This document shows, in pieces, positions 1 through 6,825 of a stretch of 11,938 nucleotides of DNA. The notes under the pieces were generated by a model, which was not told where the DNA came from, did not search any database, and saw nothing but the letters and a program-made list of their open reading frames with translations. The translations under genes were made by a program, and so were the position numbers. Within the stretch, counting starts at the first letter, position 1; each line of letters begins with the position of its first letter. The stretch comes from Bacteroidales bacterium UBA3382. GTDB lineage: Bacteria > Bacteroidota > Bacteroidia > Bacteroidales > UBA932. The stretch covers positions 1-11,938 of the forward strand of contig DEPW01000071.1 of assembly GCA_002358965.1 (NCBI GenBank). The letters are read 5' to 3'.

Positions 1-729
1 CCCCGCCATTTTCTTCAGGACGGTATCGTCGCCTGAAGACATCAGTTCTATTTTTCCCGAACCTTTTCCGAATCCATACCCTTTTTCCCGGAGGACTTCC
101 ATTGTGTGCCGTGCGACCGCGCCGGCAGGATTGATGATTTCGGCCTGAGGCGAGCATTGCCTTATGACGCTTTCGAGGAAGGGGTAATGCGTACATCCGA
201 GGACTATGCAGTCTGCCCCTTTCTCGTTCATGGGCCTTACGCACTCCATCACGGCGCGGGCTGCGTGTTCGAAATCGGTCTGGCCGTTTTCCACGAGCTC
301 TACAAGGCCCTTGCCGACCCTCTCTATCACAGTGATCCCTTTTGCGTATTTTACCGATGTCCGCTTGTACAGTTCGCCTTTGAAAGTCCCGGCAGTGGCA
401 AGTACCCCTATTACCTTGCTTCTGGATTTGATAGCGGCGGGTTTTATGGCGGGCTCCATGCCTATGAACGGCAGATCGAAATTTTCACGGAGACAATCTA
501 TCGCTGCGGCGGTAGCCGTATTGCACGCCACTACGATGATGTCCGCTCCTTTGCCTATCAGTGTCCGCGATATCTCGCAGGCGCGTTCCCGTATTACGGA
601 AACCGGTTTTTCGCCGTAAGGGCAGAACGCATTGTCGGAAAAATACATGTAATCTTCGTCCGGAGCCGCCTTGCGTATCTCTTTCAGAACGGACAGTCCG
701 CCCACGCCGGAATCAAACAATGCAATCAT
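1..729 (-). CDS. murI: Glutamate racemase, 3' end cut by window edge
   Basis: Cytoplasmic, cofactor-independent racemase that converts L-glutamate to D-glutamate for the peptidoglycan stem peptide. Reading the minus strand from ATG at 729 gives 243 codons without a stop to base 1. The N-terminal family motif DSGVGG is at residues 6-11. The first catalytic cysteine lies in VACNTA (Cys69) and the second in LGCTHYP (Cys179), with His181 next to it. The substrate-loop motif CPYG is also present in the segment after DNAF. Family members are usually about 260-290 residues, so roughly 20-45 residues are missing beyond the left edge. The start is chosen because only two residues precede the usual hydrophobic strand entering DSGVGG. 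No Shine-Dalgarno sequence is visible. It is transcribed divergently from the susC-like gene and has no evident functional link to it. Identification is firm. Confidence 0.96.
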   Translation of the reverse strand, partial: MIALFDSGVGGLSVLKEIRKAAPDEDYMYFSDNAFCPYGEKPVSVIRERACEISRTLIGKGADIIVVACNTATAAAIDCLRENFDLPFIGMEPAIKPAAIKSRSKVIGVLATAGTFKGELYKRTSVKYAKGITVIERVGKGLVELVENGQTDFEHAARAVMECVRPMNEKGADCIVLGCTHYPFLESVIRQCSPQAEIINPAGAVARHTMEVLREKGYGFGKGSGKIELMSSGDDTVLKKMAG

Positions 730-814
730 AAGTACGAATGAAGGAAAAACGACAAAAAGTTGTCAAAAATGTTACTTTTTGTAAAAACAATTATCCGTGT
801 ATGAAAAAAATGAC

Positions 815-822
815 TACATTTG
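815..822 (+). promoter_or_regulatory. Probable promoter -7 box for the susC-like operon
   Basis: TACATTTG matches the Bacteroidetes -7 consensus TAnnTTTG exactly. No convincing TTTG -33 box is seen 19-21 bp upstream, where the sequence is AT-rich (around 790-795). Transcription would start near 829, leaving a leader of about 130 nt before the ATG at 960. This is the best box for plus-strand transcription in the 730-959 intergenic region. The rest of that region is AT-rich and shows no gene or terminator. Confidence 0.55.
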
Positions 823-851
823 CAGATATTGTTTAAATGGTTTTGTGTGTC

Positions 852-859
852 CAAATGTA
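852..859 (-). promoter_or_regulatory. Possible minus-strand -7 box for murI
   Basis: The plus-strand CAAATGTA reads TACATTTG on the minus strand, which is also an exact TAnnTTTG match. It would drive transcription leftward into murI with a leader of roughly 115 nt. No TTTG lies at the expected 19-21 bp upstream; the nearest minus-strand TTTG (plus 887-890) is 27 bp away. It faces the plus-strand box at 815-822. Such a short motif can occur by chance in AT-rich DNA, so this is tentative. Confidence 0.3.
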
Positions 860-959
860 TCGTATAATGACATACAATAAGGATGCCAAACTTTAGACCT
901 GGATGTAAATTATTGATTATAAAAACCGTAGTATTATTGTTTAATTTAAAGATCAACGT

Positions 960-3950
960 ATGAAAAAAATCAGACTTTTTTTCACGGCCGTTATGGTAAT
1001 GTTGTGTGCGGGAGTCCTTTCTGCACAGAACCTTACGATTACGGGTGTCGTAACAGACGCTGAAACCGGGGCTCCCGTGTCTTTCGCCTCTGTTATAGTA
1101 AAGGGCACCACCACTGGTGTCAGTACGGACATCGACGGTAATTATTCCATTACGGCGCCAAGTAATGCCATACTCCAGTTCAGCTTCATGGGGTATGAGA
1201 CTGCCGAGATTCCGGTAAACGGACAGGCTATCATCAATGTCACTTTGAACGCAGACGCCGAAGTGCTGGAGGATGCGATTGTCGTAGGTTACGGTACGGC
1301 TAAGAAGATAAGCAGTGTCGTAGGTTCGGCGGCATCGGTTTCGGGTTCCAAACTGGCCGACAGGCCTGCAGCGAATGCGGCCGACGCTCTCCAGGGTATG
1401 GTGGCAGGTATGCAGGTGCTTTCAAGTACCGGTGAACCTATGTCGACCGTGTCAATGCGTATCCGTGGTATCAACTCCATCAACTCTTCAAGTACTCCGC
1501 TCTTCATTCTCGACGGTACTCCGGTTTCTTCATCGGTGTTCCTTTCGTTGAGCCCTAACGACATCGAAAGCACTGTAGTGTTGAAGGACGCATCGTCCAC
1601 TGCAATTTACGGTTCCCGTGCTGCAAACGGTGTCGTTTACATCACGACCAAGAAAGGTAAACGCTCCGAAAAGGCTACGGTACAGCTCCGTGCACAGTAC
1701 GGTGTCTCTTCCGTGGCTCAGTCAAAGCTGAAGATGCTCAATACCAATCAGTGGTTTGACTACTTGAGCCAGGTCATGCCTGAGCAGTTTGCTTCGGACG
1801 CCATGAAGGCAAATCTTGCACGCGCTCAGAAGTATGGCATCAATACCAACTGGCAGGACTATTTCTTCAATGACGCAGCACCTACATGGAGCGTCGACCT
1901 GAACATTTCGGGCGCTACCGAAAGGACAGATTACTTCATATCCGCTTCAGTATTCGATCAGGACGGTACATTGAGGTATTCGGACATGAGCCGTTACTCT
2001 TTGCGTTCCAACATCAATGTGAAGGCCAACGATTGGTTGAAACTCGGTGCTAACATGCAGTTGACATACCAGGAAGCAAGGACCAACGGTACTTCGTTCC
2101 AGAGCGGTGGCGGATATTCGCTTACCAACCCGATGGGTGCGTCCCTTTCGACCCTTCCGTGGATTTCGCCTTATGAGCTTGTCGAAGATCCTGTCACGGG
2201 CGAATGGCACTGGGGTGCTGAACGCGACCAGTATACTGAAAACCAGCAGTGGAGCACATATTACCTGAACTCCATTCAGCCAAGTACCGAAAACTACGCC
2301 CGTCTGAACGGTAACACCTACATTGAACTCACTCCTGTCAAAGGTCTCGTGCTCAGGGCTGTCCAGGCAGTCGAAGCATACGACTGGAGAAGCAAGTACC
2401 AGGTATTCCCTGAAGGTCCGTTCATCACAGGCGGTAGCGCAAGCGAAAGCTTCCAGAGGTACTACCAGTTCACTCTCTCCAATACTGCAGAGTACAAGTT
2501 CAGCATCGCTCAGGATCACCACTTCGTATTGCTCGCAGGTCAGGAGTCCATCATGAACAGTACCGAAGCATTCGGAGTATCTGTCAGCGGTATCACCGAT
2601 ATAAGGCAGAACAACCTTTCCGACGGTGTCGCTCCTTATTCGGCACCGAGCTGGTCTAAGTCCGATATCGTATACAACTCGTTCTTCGGCCGTCTTTCAT
2701 ACGACTACGCAGACAAATACTTCATCGATGCGACAGTCCGTGGCGACGGTAGCTCCCTCTTCGGAGAGTCCGGCAAATGGGGCGTCTTCTATTCGATCGG
2801 AGGTATGTGGAACATCTCCCGTGAAAACTTCATGGCAAGTGCAAGCTGGATCGACGATTTCCGTCTGAAAGCAAGCTGGGGTACTACAGGTAACTCGGGT
2901 CTTCCTTACAACTACCTGGCTATCGGTACCGTAGGCAGCGGCACTTCATACAATGGAGAGGTTTCCTGGGGTATCGGCAACGTTAGCAACCCAGACCTCA
3001 CATGGGAAGTCGTAAGGTCTTTGAACATCGGTCTTTCCGCTCGTCTCTTCGACTTCTGGAATGTATCCGTAGAGTTCTATGACAAGTATACTACCAACAT
3101 GTTGATGGAGATTCCTTATTCCTACACTACAGGTCACTCTGCAGGCTGGGGCAACATCGGTGAAATGCAGAATACCGGTATCGATATCGACTTGAGCTTC
3201 GATATCTTCAGGAACCAGGACTGGTACATCAACCTCTCTACCAACTTCAACTACAACCACAACGCGATCACCCAGCTCTTCGCGACGAGGGATTCGTACG
3301 ACCTTCCTGACTACTTGCAGTCATACAGGGTAGGACACGCATACGGTGAATTCTGGATGCCTCTCTCGGCCGGTGTCGACCCGCGCGACGGTTATCAGAT
3401 GTGGTATGATCTCGACGGTAACAAGACCAAAGTCTTCTCCGAGGCTTATTCGAACTATACAGGCAAGAACCGTTTCGCTCCGGTAGCCGGCGGTGTTCAG
3501 TTCTACTTGCAGTGGAAGAATCTCGGCTTCTCGATGGACTGGTCTTATGTCGTAGGCAAATACATGGTTAACAACGACCGTTTTTTCTTCGACAACCCGG
3601 CACAGATGCTTCCACTCTACAATGTGTCTACGGCCGTTTACGATATGTGGACTCCGGACAACACAAATGCAAGGCTTCCTCGTTTCGAGGCTACAAGGTA
3701 TTTCGATACCCTCTTGCTCGAGGATGCATCCTTCCTTCGTCTGAAAAATATCCAGATTACCTACTCGTTCCCGGAAAAGCTGATCCAGAAATCAGGCTTC
3801 ATTCAGGGATTCAGGATATATGTAACAGGACGTAACCTTCTTACCTTTACCAAGTTCTCCGGTTGGGACCCTGAGGTCGACAGTAATATCAGTGTTCAGA
3901 ACTACCCTAACTCAAGACAGATCGTAGCAGGTGTTGAATTTACATTCTAG
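960..3950 (+). CDS. SusC/RagA-family TonB-dependent outer membrane transporter
   Basis: Predicted 22-strand outer-membrane barrel that imports a ligand captured by its SusD partner, powered by TonB-ExbBD. The 996 residues read in order: a signal peptide (about 1-22, cleavage after SA before Gln23); a carboxypeptidase-D regulatory-like domain (about 25-100) with the typical GVVTDAETGAPV start and DIDGNY turn; a TonB-box-like segment EDAIVVGYGT (104-113); the plug domain (about 114-232), which contains the SusC hallmarks MRIRG, LFILDG and IYGSRAANGVVYITTKKG; then the barrel, ending in GVEFTF with the C-terminal Phe typical of BAM substrates. Length is normal for the family. The susD-like gene follows after 22 nt, so the two are surely cotranscribed. 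No N-terminal STN domain is present, so signalling through a FecR-type anti-sigma factor is not expected. The ligand is unknown. The ATG at 960 directly precedes a good signal peptide; no Shine-Dalgarno sequence is seen. Confidence 0.96.
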   Translation: MKKIRLFFTAVMVMLCAGVLSAQNLTITGVVTDAETGAPVSFASVIVKGTTTGVSTDIDGNYSITAPSNAILQFSFMGYETAEIPVNGQAIINVTLNADAEVLEDAIVVGYGTAKKISSVVGSAASVSGSKLADRPAANAADALQGMVAGMQVLSSTGEPMSTVSMRIRGINSINSSSTPLFILDGTPVSSSVFLSLSPNDIESTVVLKDASSTAIYGSRAANGVVYITTKKGKRSEKATVQLRAQYGVSSVAQSKLKMLNTNQWFDYLSQVMPEQFASDAMKANLARAQKYGINTNWQDYFFNDAAPTWSVDLNISGATERTDYFISASVFDQDGTLRYSDMSRYSLRSNINVKANDWLKLGANMQLTYQEARTNGTSFQSGGGYSLTNPMGASLSTLPWISPYELVEDPVTGEWHWGAERDQYTENQQWSTYYLNSIQPSTENYARLNGNTYIELTPVKGLVLRAVQAVEAYDWRSKYQVFPEGPFITGGSASESFQRYYQFTLSNTAEYKFSIAQDHHFVLLAGQESIMNSTEAFGVSVSGITDIRQNNLSDGVAPYSAPSWSKSDIVYNSFFGRLSYDYADKYFIDATVRGDGSSLFGESGKWGVFYSIGGMWNISRENFMASASWIDDFRLKASWGTTGNSGLPYNYLAIGTVGSGTSYNGEVSWGIGNVSNPDLTWEVVRSLNIGLSARLFDFWNVSVEFYDKYTTNMLMEIPYSYTTGHSAGWGNIGEMQNTGIDIDLSFDIFRNQDWYINLSTNFNYNHNAITQLFATRDSYDLPDYLQSYRVGHAYGEFWMPLSAGVDPRDGYQMWYDLDGNKTKVFSEAYSNYTGKNRFAPVAGGVQFYLQWKNLGFSMDWSYVVGKYMVNNDRFFFDNPAQMLPLYNVSTAVYDMWTPDNTNARLPRFEATRYFDTLLLEDASFLRLKNIQITYSFPEKLIQKSGFIQGFRIYVTGRNLLTFTKFSGWDPEVDSNISVQNYPNSRQIVAGVEFTF

Positions 3951-3972
3951 TTAACTGATAAAGAATAGAAAA

Positions 3973-5496
3973 ATGAAAAAAATACTTATATCTTTAATGG
4001 CTTTGGCGGTGTTGGCAAGTTGCGACATGAATAAGGAACCATACAGCGCCATCTCGCCTGAAAATGCTCTTTCCTCGATGGCCGATGCGTCAAAGTTGAG
4101 GAACTTCATCTATGCCAATTTCAGAGGCATTACTTCGGGAAGTTACATATACGATGGAGAAGTGCAGGCCGATTTGTTCAACGCTTCGATAGGGTACGGT
4201 AACAACGGTGGCGATTTGCACAGGTGGAATTTCTCCAACAACCTCGGAAGCGCGTTGACATACTGGTCCGCATGCTATTCCGTATCTGCAAACGACAACT
4301 TCTTCATAGAGAAGATCAACGCCTATATGTCAAATCCTGAAGCGACCATCAGTTCTGAAGACAGCACTACGCTCATGACTTACAAGGGCGAGGCTTTCTT
4401 CTCAAGGGCTTATGCTTATTTCATGCTGGCTCAGTATGTATGTAACGACTACGATCCGGCTACTGCCGAGAATGAATACGGTCTTCCGATAGTCACTGAA
4501 TACAACCCTACGAGTGATGAGACCAAGTATCCTGCACGCGAGAGCCTTGCAAGGACCTTCGAGCAGATCAACGCCGACCTCGACAGTGCCGAAGCATATA
4601 TCAGCACCGAGGCTTCCGCAGACGGCGAGATATATTTCACCAAGGATGTCGTAGCTGCTTTCAGGGCTCGCGTGGCTCTGTACATGGATGACTACCAGTC
4701 GGCTATCAACTATGCAAAACCGCTCGTGGATTTGAGTATGGCCGGTACCCGCTACGCTCTCCTTACGGATACCGCATCGTTCAACGATCTTTGGACGGAC
4801 GATTCGGGAGACGAGTGCATCATGCAGGTGTATGTCGACTTCAACGAGCAGCCGTCTTCTTCGTCGTACAACTATGTATCTTACAGCACTGCGCTCGGTG
4901 TATACACACCGTATTACATCCCGACACAGCGGATGATAGACCTGTATACGCAGGACGATATCCGTTTCCAGAGCTGGTTCATCAATGTCCCTGTGACATT
5001 TCCAAACGCTACGGCAAATGTTTACCTCTGCAACAAGTATCCGGGTAACCCTGAACTGTGGATCGGAGAGACCAACTACCGTAATGCACCGAAACCTTTC
5101 AGGATTGCCGAGCAGTATCTGATACTTGCCGAAGCGTATGACAAGAGCGGCAACGAAACCGAGGCTTCGAATATCCTGAACGCGCTGAAGGCAGCAAGGA
5201 TTCCTTCGCATAATTCAAACACGCCTTACGCAGGTTCGGATCTCGAGAACGAACTCAAGAACGAGCGTATACGCGAACTCTTTGCCGAAGGTTTCCGTCT
5301 TGTCGACCTGAAACGCTATCATCAAGGTTTCGAAGGCCGTCCTGCACAGAGCACGGATGTGATTTTCCTCGCAGGTCAGTCTGATACCGACGAGTTGACA
5401 GTGGATGGCAGCAACTACCGCTTTACTTGGCCGATTCCGTACGAGGAGGTAATTACCAATCCTCAGATCAGTTCGCAGCAGAATGCTGGTTATTAA
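3973..5496 (+). CDS. SusD/RagB-family surface lipoprotein
   Basis: Nutrient-binding lid of the SusC-SusD complex, anchored by lipid at the outer-membrane surface. The 507 residues begin with a lipoprotein signal peptide ending in LASC (Cys17 lipidated), followed by DMNKE. The family pattern is clear: TPR-type helices KGEAFFSRAYAYFMLAQ (138-154) and IAEQYLILAEAYDKSGN (378-394), the conserved ERIRELFAEGFRLVDLKR (431-448), and the closing segment WPIPYEEVITNPQISSQQNAGY (486-507), which mirrors the usual IP..E...NP...QN.GY ending. Length is typical. The middle (about 255-370), where SusD proteins usually carry their ligand site, is rich in Tyr and Ser, but no particular sugar or peptide can be inferred. 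The gene ends in tandem in-frame stops TAA TAG and lies between the susC-like gene (22 nt upstream) and the third lipoprotein gene (41 nt downstream). Confidence 0.95.
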   Translation: MKKILISLMALAVLASCDMNKEPYSAISPENALSSMADASKLRNFIYANFRGITSGSYIYDGEVQADLFNASIGYGNNGGDLHRWNFSNNLGSALTYWSACYSVSANDNFFIEKINAYMSNPEATISSEDSTTLMTYKGEAFFSRAYAYFMLAQYVCNDYDPATAENEYGLPIVTEYNPTSDETKYPARESLARTFEQINADLDSAEAYISTEASADGEIYFTKDVVAAFRARVALYMDDYQSAINYAKPLVDLSMAGTRYALLTDTASFNDLWTDDSGDECIMQVYVDFNEQPSSSSYNYVSYSTALGVYTPYYIPTQRMIDLYTQDDIRFQSWFINVPVTFPNATANVYLCNKYPGNPELWIGETNYRNAPKPFRIAEQYLILAEAYDKSGNETEASNILNALKAARIPSHNSNTPYAGSDLENELKNERIRELFAEGFRLVDLKRYHQGFEGRPAQSTDVIFLAGQSDTDELTVDGSNYRFTWPIPYEEVITNPQISSQQNAGY

Positions 5497-5537
5497 TAGT
5501 TAGACATGCAGATTTTTGAAATTTAAAAATTGCGAAT

Positions 5538-6602
5538 ATGAAATACATCAAATTGTTTTTAGTATTTATTGCTGCATCGTTCGTCTTTTCCTGCCAGCCG
5601 GAGCAAGCTTATCAGGGTACGGCTACGATAGGATTCGACAATGATACCATTTGGTACAACTTCCCGAATGGCGAAGACGATGTCAACCCTGTCCCTATCA
5701 CTTTTAAGGGATCATCGAACCTTTGGCCGGTCAAGGCGACCATAGAGGTCGTCGCCGATTATGACGGTGACGGATTCCCTGGCATGGAGGACCAGGATTA
5801 CAGGATTACTTCCCTCGAAGTATTTTTCGGCGAACCTTCGGACTACAAGGATTCGATTGAAGCAAATCCGGATTATTCCGCATCGATAACGAAGAATATC
5901 GAGTTCACATATCCTGATTCGGTAAGCGCAAGGCTCGATGAAATGAGGGTGAAACTCCGTATAGCTTCGTGGTCGCACAGCGACGAAATCCAGCTTTCGA
6001 ACGGCGAGGTGGTCGTAAAGACTACTATTCCAGATATCCAGAGACTTGTCGGCATATATGATGCGACCGGCGACCTCTATACGATGGAACTTACCAAGGT
6101 GGGAGAAGTCGATAAAAAGCCTGTCTACGATACTACTTTCGTAGCATCCGGCGAAAAGGCCAACTTCCCTGTAAGGGTAGTAGCTCAGGAAAATGCTCTG
6201 GCGGTCCGCGGACTCTTCTGCGGCGATTACGACCCTGTGACGGATATCAACTCCGGAGACGAACTCCAGGGCAATTTCGTTACGGAGTTCACCGTGAACA
6301 TTTCCGACGAGGGAGCTCGGGAGCTGTCGATGGCTTTGGGCTCGGCAAACAGCGAACTGAACATGGTAAACTTCTATCTGTACTGTGCAGAGTATGTTAC
6401 CGGCGAGCAGGGCAACATGTTCCTTACCGGGGATGTGAAGGGCTTCTATGATTCGACATATTCTTTCTTTACATTCGGTGAAGAAGTTGAAGACTGCTAC
6501 TTTACAATCTGGAGATATTCGAACAATACGACAAGGAAAGATCCTATGAACATGAGATATTTCGTCAAGAATCTCCGTTTCGAAAAGAAGGCTGACCTGT
6601 AA
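5538..6602 (+). CDS. Unrecognised lipoprotein of the SusCD operon, Calx-beta/DUF4843-like N-terminal half
   Basis: I do not recognise a named family with certainty. The 354 residues begin with a lipoprotein signal peptide ending in FVFSC (Cys19), followed by QPEQA. Residues about 28-165 look like an all-beta domain in the style of Calx-beta or DUF4843 proteins of susCD operons: a strand pattern with VPITFKG, IEVVADYD, a DYRI strand and FTYPDSVSARLDEM before a final strand. Within it, D74-Y-D-G-D-G-F-P-G-M-E-D85 resembles a calcium-binding EF-hand loop (Asp at 1, 3, 5; Gly at 6; Asp at 12). Residues about 168-354 appear to be a second beta-rich domain starting VGIYDATG. Its place directly behind susD, 41 nt downstream and before the shared terminator, fits the SusE/SusF position, suggesting an accessory surface ligand binder. 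No catalytic motif is visible. That it is a lipoprotein is well supported; the function is inference. Confidence 0.85.
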   Translation: MKYIKLFLVFIAASFVFSCQPEQAYQGTATIGFDNDTIWYNFPNGEDDVNPVPITFKGSSNLWPVKATIEVVADYDGDGFPGMEDQDYRITSLEVFFGEPSDYKDSIEANPDYSASITKNIEFTYPDSVSARLDEMRVKLRIASWSHSDEIQLSNGEVVVKTTIPDIQRLVGIYDATGDLYTMELTKVGEVDKKPVYDTTFVASGEKANFPVRVVAQENALAVRGLFCGDYDPVTDINSGDELQGNFVTEFTVNISDEGARELSMALGSANSELNMVNFYLYCAEYVTGEQGNMFLTGDVKGFYDSTYSFFTFGEEVEDCYFTIWRYSNNTTRKDPMNMRYFVKNLRFEKKADL

Positions 6603-6626
6603 GCCGGATCGTCATGTTCAAGACAG

Positions 6627-6657
6627 GAGGTCGGGGACACCCCCGGCCTCTTTTTTT
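6627..6657 (+). terminator. Intrinsic terminator of the susCD-lipoprotein operon
   Basis: A 10-bp stem (GAGGTCGGGG at 6627-6636 with CCCCGGCCTC at 6641-6650, one T-G wobble) closes a 4-nt loop ACAC and is followed directly by seven T residues (6651-6657). It begins 24 nt after the stop codon of the third gene. The high GC of the stem and the clean T-run make this a strong rho-independent terminator, separating this operon from the BACON gene. Confidence 0.93.
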
Positions 6658-6698
6658 GTGTAAAATAGCCCCGCCCTGCTAAAAAAGAATGACAAATA

Positions 6699-6729
6699 TT
6701 TGTTAATGTGATTTTATTACTTATCTTTG
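6699..6729 (+). promoter_or_regulatory. Bacteroidetes-type promoter for the BACON lipoprotein gene
   Basis: TTTG at 6699-6702 and TATCTTTG at 6722-6729 are separated by exactly 19 bp, a full match to the -33 TTTG / -7 TAnnTTTG consensus of the primary Bacteroidetes sigma factor. The start should fall near 6736, giving a leader of about 90 nt. Together with the terminator upstream, it marks the following gene as an independent transcription unit. Confidence 0.85.
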
Positions 6730-6786
6730 CCATGATTTTTTGTGGAAGACCGTGGAGTGCTTCTGACGATTAGGAAGATTTGTTAT

Positions 6787-6810
6787 TTAACTTATTATTA
6801 TTAACTTATT
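6787..6810 (+). repeat. Short direct repeat in the BACON gene leader
   Basis: TTAACTTATT occurs at 6787-6796 and again at 6801-6810, separated by ATTA, so the repeat has a 14-bp period. It lies in the untranslated leader just upstream of the ribosome binding site. It could be a binding site or simply an unstructured AT-rich stretch that keeps the start region open; the sequence does not decide between these. Confidence 0.5.
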
Positions 6811-6811
6811 T

Positions 6812-6816
6812 AGGAG
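6812..6816 (+). promoter_or_regulatory. Shine-Dalgarno-like site of the BACON gene
   Basis: AGGAG lies 9 nt before the ATG at 6826. Such a site is noteworthy here because none of the other full genes in the window has a clear Shine-Dalgarno sequence, as is common in Bacteroidetes. It supports the chosen start codon. Confidence 0.6.
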
Positions 6817-6825
6817 ATTTTAAAA

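Noticed and set aside
106..741. Plus-strand open frame of 211 codons at the left edge
   Set aside because: It lies opposite murI, whose minus-strand product has all catalytic motifs. The plus-strand product has no recognisable family and many Cys and Tyr residues typical of an antisense shadow.
751..764. Small inverted repeat GACAA-AAAG-TTGTC upstream of murI
   Set aside because: A 5-bp arm in AT-rich DNA is easily due to chance, and there is no T-run or known operator match.
863..868. TATAAT with a TTTG 17 bp upstream (842-845), resembling an E. coli-type promoter
   Set aside because: Bacteroidetes primary sigma factors use TAnnTTTG, and the spacing to TTTG does not fit that model. The TAnnTTTG box at 815-822 is a better candidate.
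726..956. Minus-strand open frame of 76 codons in the murI/susC intergenic region
   Set aside because: The product is rich in Asn, Ile, His and Phe, as expected from translated AT-rich DNA. It spans the likely promoters and overlaps the murI start.
4402..5211. Minus-strand open frame of 269 codons inside the susD-like gene
   Set aside because: It is antisense to a clear SusD protein, and its product is Arg/Val/Ile-rich with no family motif. It reflects codon bias in the opposite strand.
5512..5530. Inverted repeat ATTTTT/AAAAAT between the susD-like gene and the third lipoprotein gene
   Set aside because: The stem is only A-T pairs and too weak to act as a terminator. The spacing suggests continuous transcription.
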